Below the pieces are notes generated by a model, which saw only the letters and a list, made by a program, of their open reading frames with translations, ran no database searches and was not told the origin of the DNA. From the IMG/VR virus record IMGVR_UViG_3300044858_003116, positions 1-47,844 of that record: 47,844 nt of DNA, one strand, 5' to 3'. Below are positions 16,943-24,694 of this stretch, one piece after another. The position numbers and the translations under genes are program-made. Origin of the DNA: a virus. Numbering within the stretch: the stretch's first letter is position 1; each line of letters begins with the position of its first letter.

Positions 16943-17035
16943 CTAGGCCCGCAGAAACACCAGGGATCCGGCCAGGAACACGGCCAGGAAGCCGGCGGCC
17001 AGGATCATGAACAGGAGGAAATGCTGGGGTTTCAT
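16943..17035 (-). CDS. Short membrane peptide, 30 aa
   Basis: The frame encodes MKPQHFLLFMILAAGFLAVF and ends LAGSLVFLRA, a single hydrophobic helix with charged ends. It sits 26 nt upstream of the adaptor gene. No clear ribosome site, so expression is uncertain. It could be a holin-like or other small membrane protein, of interest because no lysis gene is otherwise seen. Confidence 0.4.
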   Translation of the reverse strand: MKPQHFLLFMILAAGFLAVFLAGSLVFLRA

Positions 17036-17094
17036 GGCGCGGTACAGAACCTAGAGTGCCGTCAGTCTTTTCCGCCCGCCGGTCGCTGTGTCAT

Positions 17095-17112
17095 GTTTTT
17101 TTGCGAAAAAAC
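17095..17112. terminator. A/T palindrome, possible bidirectional terminator
   Basis: G, seven T, GCG, six A, C. The stem is A-T only and weak. Confidence 0.25.
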
Positions 17113-17113
17113 T

Positions 17114-17170
17114 CGCCCCTAAACGTATCAGAAATGATGCACTTTCCGTATGGTTTCGCATACGATTGGC
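17114..17170 (-). repeat. 57-bp repeated element, left copy
   Basis: Begins CGCCCCTAAACGTATC and ends TCGCATACGATTGGC on the plus strand. It aligns without gaps to 18645-18701, strongly at both ends and weakly in the middle. Ends are inversely related (CCC-AAACGTAT / ATACG-TTGG). It lies 78 nt upstream of the 30-residue membrane peptide start on the minus strand. Confidence 0.75.
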
Positions 17171-17183
17171 CGCACACAAACTG

Positions 17184-17519
17184 TCATTTTCCGCCATCTT
17201 CTGTTGCGGTGAACGTACACGCCAGCCCCTGGTCGGCGAGCCCCTGCGGGTAGCCATGGCGAACCATCCACGCCCTCATATCGCCGTCGGCGGCGGGGTC
17301 GTACAGTCGCGGGAATCCGTAGCGGTGGCCGCTGGGCGGATCGACCCAATAGGGGCGTGATGTCCACTCGGGCGGCACACTACACTCGCCGGGTGTAGCG
17401 ACCGGCTCGGGTGTAGCGATAGCCTCTGGCGTATCTCGGCTGTCGATAACGGCCTGGAGACGCCGCACCTCGGCGGCCAGGAGGACGGGGTCGCGGCAGG
17501 TGTCGGGGTCTATCCGCAT
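17184..17519 (-). CDS. Hypothetical protein, 111 aa (cassette)
   Basis: MRIDPDTCRDPVLLAAEVRR, an N-terminal helix, a Pro/Thr linker, then an aromatic-rich region (RPYWVDPPSGHRYGFPRLYDP). No known domain. Last gene of the five-gene cassette lying between the two 57-bp elements. Confidence 0.7.
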   Translation of the reverse strand: MRIDPDTCRDPVLLAAEVRRLQAVIDSRDTPEAIATPEPVATPGECSVPPEWTSRPYWVDPPSGHRYGFPRLYDPAADGDMRAWMVRHGYPQGLADQGLACTFTATEDGGK

Positions 17520-17544
17520 ACGGCAATGTCCGCTTTACCTGGCG

Positions 17545-17763
17545 TCACATTTCCAAAGCATCGCCGCACTGGTCGCGTATCATCTGCCGCAGTTCCTCCG
17601 CGAGCCTCGCCGTTTCCTCTGACGGGTCGCCGTGTTTCAGCAGGCCACGCAGCCGCTGGTCGATGTCCCACAGGCAGGCACAGGCACTGCGGCCCAGGCG
17701 GGCCTGGTCGAACTCATGCTGCTCATCGGGGAGGTTGAATCGGAGTGTCGCTACGGGAGACAT
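17545..17763 (-). CDS. Conserved small phage protein (FNLPDEQ type)
   Basis: 72 residues starting MSPVATLRFNLPDEQHEFDQ. The opening and the LWDIDQRLRGLLKHGD helix match a small protein common in many phages (ATL-FNLPEEQ-EF ... WD-D--LR). Role unknown. The upstream extension of the frame has no such character, so the ATG at 17763 is chosen although no ribosome site is evident. Confidence 0.75.
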   Translation of the reverse strand: MSPVATLRFNLPDEQHEFDQARLGRSACACLWDIDQRLRGLLKHGDPSEETARLAEELRQMIRDQCGDALEM

Positions 17764-17816
17764 ATCAAATGCGATGTGTTGCGGAAACGGATTGCGGGCG
17801 ACACCACACTCTTTAT

Positions 17817-18011
17817 CTAGCGTCGGGCTTTTGCATTCTTCTTTGCGGGCCGCTTGGCCAACTTGGCTGGGCGCAGTTCGCTGTGGCAATACATCGCCAT
17901 TCCGCCTTTGCGGTCGCCGTATTTGTTGATCCGCTCGCAGACCAGATACCCAGCGCGAAACCCGGTGACTCGCACCATGCGGCCCCATTCGTCTTTGGCA
18001 ATGTCACCCAT
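17817..18011 (-). CDS. Hypothetical basic protein, 64 aa
   Basis: MGDIAKDEWGRMVRVTGFRA, with a Lys/Arg-rich tail (AKLAKRPAKKNAKARR). AGGAG precedes the ATG by seven bases; this frame is preferred over an overlapping frame that lacks such a site. Two Cys and one His but no zinc motif. Part of the cassette. Confidence 0.65.
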   Translation of the reverse strand: MGDIAKDEWGRMVRVTGFRAGYLVCERINKYGDRKGGMAMYCHSELRPAKLAKRPAKKNAKARR

Positions 18012-18024
18012 GTCGGCTCTCCTG

Positions 18025-18306
18025 TTAGGAGTTTCTCGTCCGTTCCAGCAGCCCGCGCAGCGCCTCTCGCTTGATCGGGCCGCCGTCAGCGTCGTCGTAC
18101 ATTCTGGCGGTAGCGCCGATTGCCCACTCCACCGCCTCCCGCTCCGCGTCGGTGAGCGCGGGAGAGCGGTAGAGAGAAATGATGCCGTGATTGCCCGTCA
18201 CAACCTCGTCAATCGCCTTGGCTTCCTCTTCGATGGCGTAGACATCGTAGATGCGGTCGCCGTCCGCGAGCATGACAGCCCACGCTATCGGCTCGTTGTG
18301 GCTCAC
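18025..18306 (-). CDS. Hypothetical protein, 93 aa (GTG start)
   Basis: Starts MSHNEPIAWAVMLADGDRIY by a GTG overlapping the upstream stop (GTGA). Its C-terminal helix LTDAEREAVEWAIGATARM...LRGLLERTR resembles the tail of the upstream 97-residue protein (LTDEERAALHWF...LRTLLERTK), so the two are probably paralogues. Function unknown. Confidence 0.7.
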   Translation of the reverse strand: MSHNEPIAWAVMLADGDRIYDVYAIEEEAKAIDEVVTGNHGIISLYRSPALTDAEREAVEWAIGATARMYDDADGGPIKREALRGLLERTRNS

Positions 18307-18596
18307 TTCGTCCTCTCCAGCAGCGTCCGCAGCGTGGCGGCGCGATGCTCTGGCAGCCCGTAGTGAGCGAACCAATGCAAAGCCGCCCGCTCCTCGTCGG
18401 TGAGCGTGAGCGGCGTCAGTGAGCAGTGCAGCGTGGTGCGACCGACAACGTAGGGGCAGGGCTGCGTCCGCAGGCGTTCGATCTCGGCCGCCGCTGCCTC
18501 AAACAACTCGCCGCCGTGAGCGAGATGCAGCCCTCGCCAGTTGCGGAGGCGGGAAACTATGTCGCCCTCGTAGGCTTCCCGGCTGATGGTGCGCAT
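18303..18596 (-). CDS. Hypothetical protein, 97 aa (cassette, first gene)
   Basis: MRTISREAYEGDIVSRLRNW, helical, with LFEAAAAEIERLR, a pattern common in small phage proteins, then LTLTDEERAALHWF shared with its downstream neighbour. It starts 48 nt downstream of the right 57-bp element. Function unknown. Confidence 0.7.
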   Translation of the reverse strand: MRTISREAYEGDIVSRLRNWRGLHLAHGGELFEAAAAEIERLRTQPCPYVVGRTTLHCSLTPLTLTDEERAALHWFAHYGLPEHRAATLRTLLERTK

Positions 18597-18644
18597 TGCG
18601 TTGCAAATCCTATGCTGTTTTTCTTACGGGCAGCGGTTTCGTAA

Positions 18645-18704
18645 CGCCCCCAAACGTATCGTATAAGACACGTTTCTCGTCGGTTCTCGCATACGGTTGG
18701 GGCG
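18645..18704 (-). repeat. 57-bp repeated element, right copy, with inverted-repeat ends
   Basis: CGCCCCCAAACGTAT (18645-18659) is matched by ATACGGTTGGGGCG (18691-18704), so this copy can fold into a long stem. It aligns end to end with 17114-17170. It lies upstream of the first cassette gene on the minus strand; a promoter or structured leader is possible. Confidence 0.75.
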
Positions 18705-18718
18705 TTAGGTTCCGTCCT

Positions 18719-18904
18719 CTAGCGACATTCGACCGGCCTGGGCGGCACCGCACCGTCATTGACTACAGCCAGAGTCCATCGGCCGTCACGGCGGAAGTAC
18801 CAGTAGTGCTTGCCGTTGAACTCATAGTGGTAGCCGTCTGGCCCCCACGCCGGCATTGTGCTGCCGTCCATTGGGCCGCCGAACACTGGTAGTTCCTCGC
18901 TCAT
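18719..18904 (-). CDS. Hypothetical small protein (GGPMDG type), 61 aa
   Basis: Chosen start MSEELPVFGGPMDGSTMP, after TAGGATGG; ATG 18913 is also possible. A GTG at 19006 overlaps the upstream stop (GTGA) and would add 34 residues. Short proteins with this F-GGP-DG opening are common in phages; function unknown. The YHYEFNGKHYWYFR segment is aromatic-rich. Confidence 0.65.
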   Translation of the reverse strand: MSEELPVFGGPMDGSTMPAWGPDGYHYEFNGKHYWYFRRDGRWTLAVVNDGAVPPRPVECR

Positions 18905-19002
18905 GCCCGCCATCCTACCGCCGCCGTCCAGCGAGTCTACGCCTGTTCCGCCAACCATCCGGGATCGCCGGATAGTTCCGGCCGTAGATTGTGCGTCTAG
19001 CG

Positions 19003-19305
19003 TCACTCGCCAGGCAGCAGTGCCAGGGCATCCGCGAGCGGCAGGACTTCGATCTCATCGAACCGCCCGGCGTCCAACTGCGAGAACCCGCCGTACACCA
19101 GCCCGCCGGGGACGCACTCCGTCAGGATGTCGGCCGTGAGCATGAATCGCCCATCGGTCAGCGTTCGCGGTGCGGGAACGTGGCGCGGGTCGCCGTGCTG
19201 GCCCTGCACCTCCGCGAGCCGCTGGGCCAGGGCAACGTCGAACAGGAGGGCGTGAGCCACGCCCCATTCGTAGGACACCGGGAGTGTTACATCGCCTAGC
19301 GTCAT
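19003..19305 (-). CDS. Hypothetical protein, 100 aa
   Basis: MTLGDVTLPVSYEWGVAHAL, start fixed by ATGA overlap with the lectin-like fibre stop. Beta-rich N-terminus, acidic C-terminus (FDEIEVLPLADALALLPGE). It directly follows the fibre gene, so it may be a fibre chaperone or accessory; not shown by motif. Confidence 0.7.
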   Translation of the reverse strand: MTLGDVTLPVSYEWGVAHALLFDVALAQRLAEVQGQHGDPRHVPAPRTLTDGRFMLTADILTECVPGGLVYGGFSQLDAGRFDEIEVLPLADALALLPGE

Positions 19306-20795
19306 GGCACAGCGGCTCCGATGGCGGCCATCAGTGTGGTCAGGCGAGCGTCTAGCAGGGCAAGATCGACCGACTCGCCGATGCTGTACCACGCGAACTT
19401 GGCGTTCGTCACGTTGATGCCAGCCCGCGAGTAAACAGACACGTTGTCCGTGCTTGGAGTCTGGCTGGCCTGGGTAATGCTGGTATTCGTCGCACTCGCC
19501 CGCAGCGTGTATCCGGTAGAGGCAGACCTAGTTGTTCCAACTAGACCGGTGGCGGAACCGAAGGCTTGACTGCTCACGGTAGTGCAGCGATTACGGACGA
19601 ACAGGTTGGCGATTGTTGCTGACCGCCCGATGTTATTGGCACCGGTGAGAGTACCTCCAGCGTCGATGTAAGAGCGAGACGCTCCAGAACTGTCGGCCGT
19701 TACAACCCACAAGGCGTGATGGTTGCTGTCTTGTGGGTCAGCGTTGTTGGCGCGGCCTGAGTCAAGCCACTTCGTCGTCCCGTTGCCGAGCAGTCCCTTG
19801 CGGTCATAGTCACCGGATACGAACGGGCCGTTATTCGTCGGGGCACTGCCCCGCAGCGGCGTCAGCGCCCCGGTCAGCGTGCGGGCACCGGCGAGGATGC
19901 AAGAGGATTTGATGGCGTCCCAGATGCCGTCCGACTTGCAGCCGGTAATAAAGGTGTTGATGGCATCGCGGACGCCCGCCTCCAGAGCATCACCGCCGTC
20001 AGCGAGTTCGACGGCCGTGATGTAAGCGTTTACATCGGCGTCGGCGTATGTCGGCGGGGCGTAGGTGGCGACTCCCCACTTGGCGGCCAAGTAACGTTCA
20101 ACCCGGCCAATCTCCGCCGCCGAAAGCACGCGGTTGTAAACAATGACTTCGCCAATCTTGCCGTCTAGCGGCAGCGAAAGTGCGCCAGAAATCCGCCGGA
20201 TGCCGACCACAAAACCGGCGTCGGCGCTGGTGGTGGTGCTAGTTGTGCCAGCAAGCGCAGTGCCGCTGAGTCGCAGCGATGCGCTAGATTGACCGTCAAA
20301 CGTGTATGCCAACAATCGCGGCGTATTGGTCGCAGCACTACCACCGCCAACAGAGGTCGTCGCCGCGGCGGCATTTACTGATTGCGTACGAAACTCGCCG
20401 TTGTTCGACCACAGCAGCCCCATCCGCAGGTTTGAAGACGGGACGTTGGCGCTCGCCAGTGCTTGGCTCGCGGCAGTAGTGTCCTGGCTAAACGCCAAGC
20501 ACACGGTGCCAAACGTCCAGCCGGTGGGCACGCCAGAGTTGGCGAGAAAATCGTTCGACCCATCAAAGTCGATGGCAGTCTTGCCGCCGATTGTCGCCGT
20601 TCCTGGCCGGCTCGCCTCCGTTGCCTGCGTCAGGTGAAGCCCACCGCCCGACAGGTCGCTCCACTGCGAGACGAATCCACCCGTGAGCGTGACCGACGAG
20701 GCCACCGTGGCGTCCCACCACGCTGACAGCCCGGCGATCCGGCGAGGGTCGAAGCCGGTCGCAAGCGGACGCAGAAGGCGGGAATTCATCGGCAT
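19302..20795 (-). CDS. Tail fibre with LamG/concanavalin-like lectin domain
   Basis: 497 residues from the first ATG (20795); the frame also opens at TTG 20837. The N-terminal domain shows LSAWWDAT, VSQWSDLSGGG, AIDFDGSNDFL and closes with VIVYNRVLSAAEIGRVERYLAAKWG, the signature of LamG/ConA-like lectin modules. The C-terminal half is a Thr/Ser/Ala-rich beta region. Likely binds host surface glycans. No ribosome site is obvious before either start. Confidence 0.85.
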   Translation of the reverse strand: MPMNSRLLRPLATGFDPRRIAGLSAWWDATVASSVTLTGGFVSQWSDLSGGGLHLTQATEASRPGTATIGGKTAIDFDGSNDFLANSGVPTGWTFGTVCLAFSQDTTAASQALASANVPSSNLRMGLLWSNNGEFRTQSVNAAAATTSVGGGSAATNTPRLLAYTFDGQSSASLRLSGTALAGTTSTTTSADAGFVVGIRRISGALSLPLDGKIGEVIVYNRVLSAAEIGRVERYLAAKWGVATYAPPTYADADVNAYITAVELADGGDALEAGVRDAINTFITGCKSDGIWDAIKSSCILAGARTLTGALTPLRGSAPTNNGPFVSGDYDRKGLLGNGTTKWLDSGRANNADPQDSNHHALWVVTADSSGASRSYIDAGGTLTGANNIGRSATIANLFVRNRCTTVSSQAFGSATGLVGTTRSASTGYTLRASATNTSITQASQTPSTDNVSVYSRAGINVTNAKFAWYSIGESVDLALLDARLTTLMAAIGAAVP

Positions 20796-20830
20796 GGTGA
20801 ATGTCGCAAGAGTAGGGTGATGTGACGACG

Positions 20831-21229
20831 TTAGCAAACTTGGGCGACAACGTCGGCGGCCAGCGGGCCGTAGCCGATAGCATTGCGGGCGCGCACTGAC
20901 ACATCCAGGCCGTCGAAGGACTCGCCCTCAACGGTGATTGTCAGCGAGCCAGCAGGAGAGTTAGGGTCGTACACGGGGCCGGTGACAACGGCGCCTTGGG
21001 CGTAGTCGTCCAGCGGTGCGTTATCGACCCAGATTTCATAGTCCAAGATGGGGAGGCCACCGTCAGTGGGCGGGTAGAACACCACCAGCGAGTTGCCATC
21101 GGCACAGCATTCGATCATCTCGGGCGCACCCGGCACGTTCTGAATCGACACGGTGCCGAGAAACACCTTCGACGGCGAGCCGCTGCCGACGCGAAAAAGG
21201 ACGCTGTTTGTGCCGACTGCCGCAGCCAT
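20831..21229 (-). CDS. Fibronectin type III domain protein
   Basis: 132 residues. VPGAPEMIECCADGNSLVVF, YPPTDGGLPILDYEIWVD and VRARNAIGYGPLA give the FN3 strand pattern (P-P at the start, Y-V middle, A-N--G at the end). Such domains decorate phage tails and fibres and mediate weak carbohydrate or cell-surface contact. It follows the 87-residue fibre-like protein after one base. Confidence 0.82.
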   Translation of the reverse strand: MAAAVGTNSVLFRVGSGSPSKVFLGTVSIQNVPGAPEMIECCADGNSLVVFYPPTDGGLPILDYEIWVDNAPLDDYAQGAVVTGPVYDPNSPAGSLTITVEGESFDGLDVSVRARNAIGYGPLAADVVAQVC

Positions 21230-21230
21230 G

Positions 21231-21494
21231 CTAGGTGATGATGTAGAGGGTCTGCGAGTCCTTCACGGCCAGAGCGTCGTAGGCCGCTTGCGTGATGGTG
21301 ACGATGCGGCGGAAACCAACCGCGCTGGGGAAACCTTTCACCGTGGTGCTGGACTTGCAGTACAGGGTGCCGTCCGTGGAGTTAAGGGCCAGCTCACCCT
21401 CCTCCAGCTCCGATGCGACCGGCGACTCAGAAGCGACGATAGACTCCCGCAGGCGAATAGGGCTATCGCTACCAGGAGCAAACTCAAATGCCAT
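21231..21494 (-). CDS. Fibre/tail tip protein with GELALNSTDG motif
   Basis: 87 residues. LEEGELALNSTDGTLYCKSS is the motif often seen in phage fibre and tail-appendage N-termini; the end AYDALAVKDSQTLYIIT is also recurrent in tail proteins. Likely part of the fibre assembly with the FN3 and lectin proteins. Confidence 0.78.
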   Translation of the reverse strand: MAFEFAPGSDSPIRLRESIVASESPVASELEEGELALNSTDGTLYCKSSTTVKGFPSAVGFRRIVTITQAAYDALAVKDSQTLYIIT

Positions 21495-21497
21495 TCT

Positions 21498-21827
21498 TCA
21501 CCCCTTTGCCATAACCGTCATGGCACAGGTCGTCCCGCCCACAACGACGGGCACCACATAATTGACGGCAAAGCAGGCGTCCGGGACCGGGAGAATCCCC
21601 ACGGTCACCGCCGAGGTTACCGCAGAACCGTCTGCAAAGATTGCCCGCGGGGTCACGGACGGGTCTACAGTCCCGTGCCAGTTGATCTGCGTGCAGGAGT
21701 TGGCGGCTGCGATCATCACACACGCCCCGCCAAAACGGCCGAAGGGAATCATCCCTGCCGTTGTGGCGGCCACGGAGTTAGCCGTAATCACTGAGCCGGG
21801 AGAAAAGTGCCGTGCGATCTCGTTCAT
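21498..21827 (-). CDS. Hypothetical virion protein, 109 aa
   Basis: MNEIARHFSPGSVITANSVA, Ala/Val-rich beta protein with four Cys. Located between portal-proximal genes and fibres, start overlapping the upstream stop (ATGA). Possibly a minor tail or capsid decoration protein. Confidence 0.7.
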   Translation of the reverse strand: MNEIARHFSPGSVITANSVAATTAGMIPFGRFGGACVMIAAANSCTQINWHGTVDPSVTPRAIFADGSAVTSAVTVGILPVPDACFAVNYVVPVVVGGTTCAMTVMAKG

Positions 21828-22354
21828 AGCCGTCCCTTTACCTTGTAGGCGTGTTTTTCAATGATCTTCTCACGCAACTCCCCGGTCTTGGCTGTCGGGT
21901 TCTTGCGCTTCTCCTTGCGAAGTTCGTCTTTGATGATGGATTCGGCCAGAACCACGCGCTTCGGCGGGGCCTCGCCGGGGTCGTAGTTCACGCTGCCGGT
22001 TACGTGCAGGCGCCTCTTGCGGGCCACGCTCAGAACATCGTCGTTGCCCGTGACCCACGCGGCCGGGTCTTTCCAGCCCCGCTTGTCGGCTATCCCGGCG
22101 CAGTAGTATTTGCCCGAGATATTGATCCCGGCCTGGCGGGCCTCCCGGGCGACGTACTGAGCCTGACGCTTCGGCATTTCGTCCAACTGCTCGTTGTTCT
22201 GCCGCCCCTCCAAGAAGGCCCGGTCAGTGCCCTTGGTCCCCGGTGGCTGCTGAAGGGCAACCATGGCAGCCCACCGCTCCCCGTAGGGCAGGGCTTTCTC
22301 GTACATGCTCTTGGCCCAAATGCCAGCGGCTTCGATCTCAGGCGGGTAGGTCAT
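21824..22354 (-). CDS. Conserved hypothetical protein downstream of portal, 176 aa
   Basis: MTYPPEIEAAGIWAKSMYEK; contains GKYYCAGIADKRGWKDPAAWV and a highly basic helical C-terminus (KDELRKEKRKNPTAKTGELR). No recognised domain. The charged tail could bind nucleic acid. Follows the portal after 6 nt. Confidence 0.75.
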   Translation of the reverse strand: MTYPPEIEAAGIWAKSMYEKALPYGERWAAMVALQQPPGTKGTDRAFLEGRQNNEQLDEMPKRQAQYVAREARQAGINISGKYYCAGIADKRGWKDPAAWVTGNDDVLSVARKRRLHVTGSVNYDPGEAPPKRVVLAESIIKDELRKEKRKNPTAKTGELREKIIEKHAYKVKGRL

Positions 22355-22358
22355 ATAA

Positions 22359-22369
22359 GACTATTGGCC
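22359..22369 (-). repeat. Recurring gene-junction motif, copy 3
   Basis: Minus strand GGCCAATAGTC; here it includes the portal stop codon TAG and lies 4 nt before the next start. Confidence 0.35.
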
Positions 22370-24346
22370 TTGGGGAGGGGCTTCGGGAGGAGCTTCAGGC
22401 GGGGGAGGAGGCGGAGGAGGTGGAGGGACCATGTAGCGGCTGATATCCACGTTCATGGTCTTGCCCCAGTCCTCCAGCATGGCGTTAAAGATTTGCGGCT
22501 GCCCGGCCTGGAGCAAACCCTGCGCAACGGGCATCATGATCTGCATGGCGTTGTTCATGTTCTCCACCTTGGTGGCGATATTCGGCTTGCGCGCCGAGCC
22601 AGCCTCCACCCGGTAGGAATACTCCCGGACAATCGACTCCGGGTCTTCTCCCTGGACATGCATCTGCCAGGCTTGCGCCGCCATCGGTCCAAGAACTGGC
22701 GCAACGTCCTGGGGGTAAATCAACCATCGGGCCAGGAGCGCTTCCTTCCTGGCCACCTCAGACAGGGCGTCTTCCAGGATGTTGGCGTAGTCGTCGGGCC
22801 TTACGGAAATCTGCTCAGACTTCACGGCGGCCTCTGCTGCCGACCTGAAGGAGGCCCTGGTCATACCGTAAATTAACTCTGTCAGACCGACGCGGCGGTC
22901 GAACAGGTCCGTCACGGCCTGGATGATGTTGTACATGTCCTGGGTGACACCAGGCATCTGGAAGACCGAGATCACATCATTGACCGACCGTCCGACAGAC
23001 TCGCTGATTTCAACAATGTTGAAACCGCCCTCGTTCTTCTCCAGGATCTTGGCCTTGAGGTCCGGGTCGGCGTGCTTGGCAACACCAATGAGCGTTTGGC
23101 TGGAGGTCGCAATGCGGGTGGCGAGGAACGACATCGCCCAGTTGATAAATCTAAGCTCCCCAATTCCCGGCCGGATCAGTGAGATCGGCCAGGAGTAGCC
23201 CGGCTTGCCATGCCACGCCAATGGGGTGAACGGCCACCCGCTTGGCTCTGCCCAGAAGGGGATGGGCCACTGCGCGGCCATGAACAGCGCCTGGGGGATC
23301 CCCGTCTCGTCCACTTCCTCCTGCAACATGGCAGGGGGAATGTTCAGTGGAAAATCAACCCCCTCCGCCACAACGATGTAGCAATTCGGACCAAGGGCGT
23401 CGAACTTTCCTCGCAAGTCCTGATCGGCGTCCTTGAGCCTGTCGCCAAATCCAGTCTTGGAGTAAATCTCCCAGTAGACGATCAGGTCGTTCGTCTTGCC
23501 GGTCTTCTTCTCATGCTGATAGCCGCGCTCAGTGGAATCGGCCTGGCGAGAGTAGGATTCGATGGAGCCCTTCAGGTCGTCCCGGGATAGGCCGAACTTG
23601 GCGGCCACTTCATCGATGGGCTGGATCCTTCGGCGCGCCGCCCAGCGGATGTCTTCAAACTCATCCGCATCCGGATCCCAGACCAAGTTGTCGATGGTGT
23701 CGTAGAACGACCCGGCCATCTTCGTCTGCCCGCCGGGAGGGGTGTACAGCTCATGCCACCATACTCCCGCGCCTTTGATGAACGCTTCCTCCACCACTTT
23801 GCGAGAGTGGTGCTTGAGGTTCAGTTCGTTGGGGGTGTAGTTGAGATAATCTTCCAGGAGCTTGGCAATGACCTTCCGCCGCTCCAGCATCATCTGCTGC
23901 TGCTGGAACATCTGCTGGTACTGCATCATCCCCGGGTCGGGCATCACCACCGGCTGACCATCCGGACCCATGACAGGCTGGCCGTCAGGGCCCATCTGCG
24001 GGACCGGAGGCTGGGGAAAGATCCCGAGGAGCTGCGGGCCGATGACCGGGTAGTCTTTCGGGGTGACCGTCCTGGTCGGATTGCGGTGATGGATGACCGC
24101 CGTGAATAACCGGACGGCCTCCCAAACGCGGTTGACCATCATCCGGAACGGGGGCGGATCGATGCCCTTGTTGTACCCACGCTCTCCACGGGAATAGGAG
24201 TCCTTCCACATGAAGTCGGGGTCGCCGGCAAAGAACCCCATGGCCTCCGCGGCGTCGTCGCTGAAGGGACGTTTGTATTTTTCAGCCTGCCGGATGCATT
24301 CTGTCCAGCGCTTACAAAGTGGGCGCAGCGGGTTCTCGTCAGCCAT
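22361..24346 (-). CDS. Portal protein
   Basis: 661 residues, size and order typical of podovirus portals: after the terminase, before the tail genes. Features: MMVNRVWEAVRLFTAVIHHRNP near the N-terminus, a Gln/Met-rich insert with a doubled GPDGQPV, the wing/stem region LVWDPDADEFEDIRWAARRR, and RRVGLTELIYGMTRASFRSA near 500. The C-terminus is a run of ten prolines followed by EAPPEAPPQGQ. AGGAGA precedes the ATG. Forms the dodecameric DNA gate at one capsid vertex. Confidence 0.9.
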   Translation of the reverse strand: MADENPLRPLCKRWTECIRQAEKYKRPFSDDAAEAMGFFAGDPDFMWKDSYSRGERGYNKGIDPPPFRMMVNRVWEAVRLFTAVIHHRNPTRTVTPKDYPVIGPQLLGIFPQPPVPQMGPDGQPVMGPDGQPVVMPDPGMMQYQQMFQQQQMMLERRKVIAKLLEDYLNYTPNELNLKHHSRKVVEEAFIKGAGVWWHELYTPPGGQTKMAGSFYDTIDNLVWDPDADEFEDIRWAARRRIQPIDEVAAKFGLSRDDLKGSIESYSRQADSTERGYQHEKKTGKTNDLIVYWEIYSKTGFGDRLKDADQDLRGKFDALGPNCYIVVAEGVDFPLNIPPAMLQEEVDETGIPQALFMAAQWPIPFWAEPSGWPFTPLAWHGKPGYSWPISLIRPGIGELRFINWAMSFLATRIATSSQTLIGVAKHADPDLKAKILEKNEGGFNIVEISESVGRSVNDVISVFQMPGVTQDMYNIIQAVTDLFDRRVGLTELIYGMTRASFRSAAEAAVKSEQISVRPDDYANILEDALSEVARKEALLARWLIYPQDVAPVLGPMAAQAWQMHVQGEDPESIVREYSYRVEAGSARKPNIATKVENMNNAMQIMMPVAQGLLQAGQPQIFNAMLEDWGKTMNVDISRYMVPPPPPPPPPPEAPPEAPPQGQ

Positions 24347-24360
24347 GGAGTTCTCCTACC

Positions 24361-24371
24361 GACTAGTGTCC
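24361..24371 (-). repeat. Recurring gene-junction motif, copy 4
   Basis: Minus strand GGACACTAGTC, 14 nt before the portal start codon. Confidence 0.45.
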
Positions 24372-24373
24372 GG

Positions 24374-24694
24374 TTAAGCCTTTTTCGGGGCTGTGGCGGC
24401 CACCTTCTTGTCCAAGAGGCTGACTTTCTCGCTCAGAATGGAGATCGTCGGATCCTTGGGCTTGTGTTCCCAGTAGCCGTACCGCTTCCAGTCCGGGAAC
24501 TCGTTCACCCCCGGATCAGTCAGGTGGTGGACCGAGGGCTTCACCACGCCACCCAGTTCACCCGCAATGGCCCAGAGGGTGAGGGTGCGGGAGGCCAGGA
24601 CCGACACAATCGCCGGGACCGGCGTGGCGTTTTCATGGGCATAGAACAGCACAATGTCGCCCAACTCAGCCTTGGGCATGTCAAAGGAACTCAC
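24374..24694 (-). CDS. Small protein between terminase and portal, 106 aa (GTG start)
   Basis: The GTG at 24694 overlaps the terminase stop (GTGA) and has AGGAG six bases before it. Sequence MSSFDMPKAELGDIVLFYAH: a beta-rich opening (GDIVLFY), then a short C-terminal coiled segment (ISILSEKVSLLDKKVA). Small proteins with such an opening often sit here in this phage type. Function unknown. Confidence 0.8.
   Translation of the reverse strand: MSSFDMPKAELGDIVLFYAHENATPVPAIVSVLASRTLTLWAIAGELGGVVKPSVHHLTDPGVNEFPDWKRYGYWEHKPKDPTISILSEKVSLLDKKVAATAPKKA

Larger units (their letters stand above)
17036..17183. other. Intergenic region with repeat element and A/T palindrome
   Basis: Contains the left copy of the 57-bp element (17114-17170) and a palindrome at 17095-17112 (seven T, GCG, six A). 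No gene seen. Confidence 0.6.

Noticed and set aside
21851-22876. 341-codon frame opposite the portal gene
   Set aside because: Antisense shadow; no ribosome site or domain pattern.
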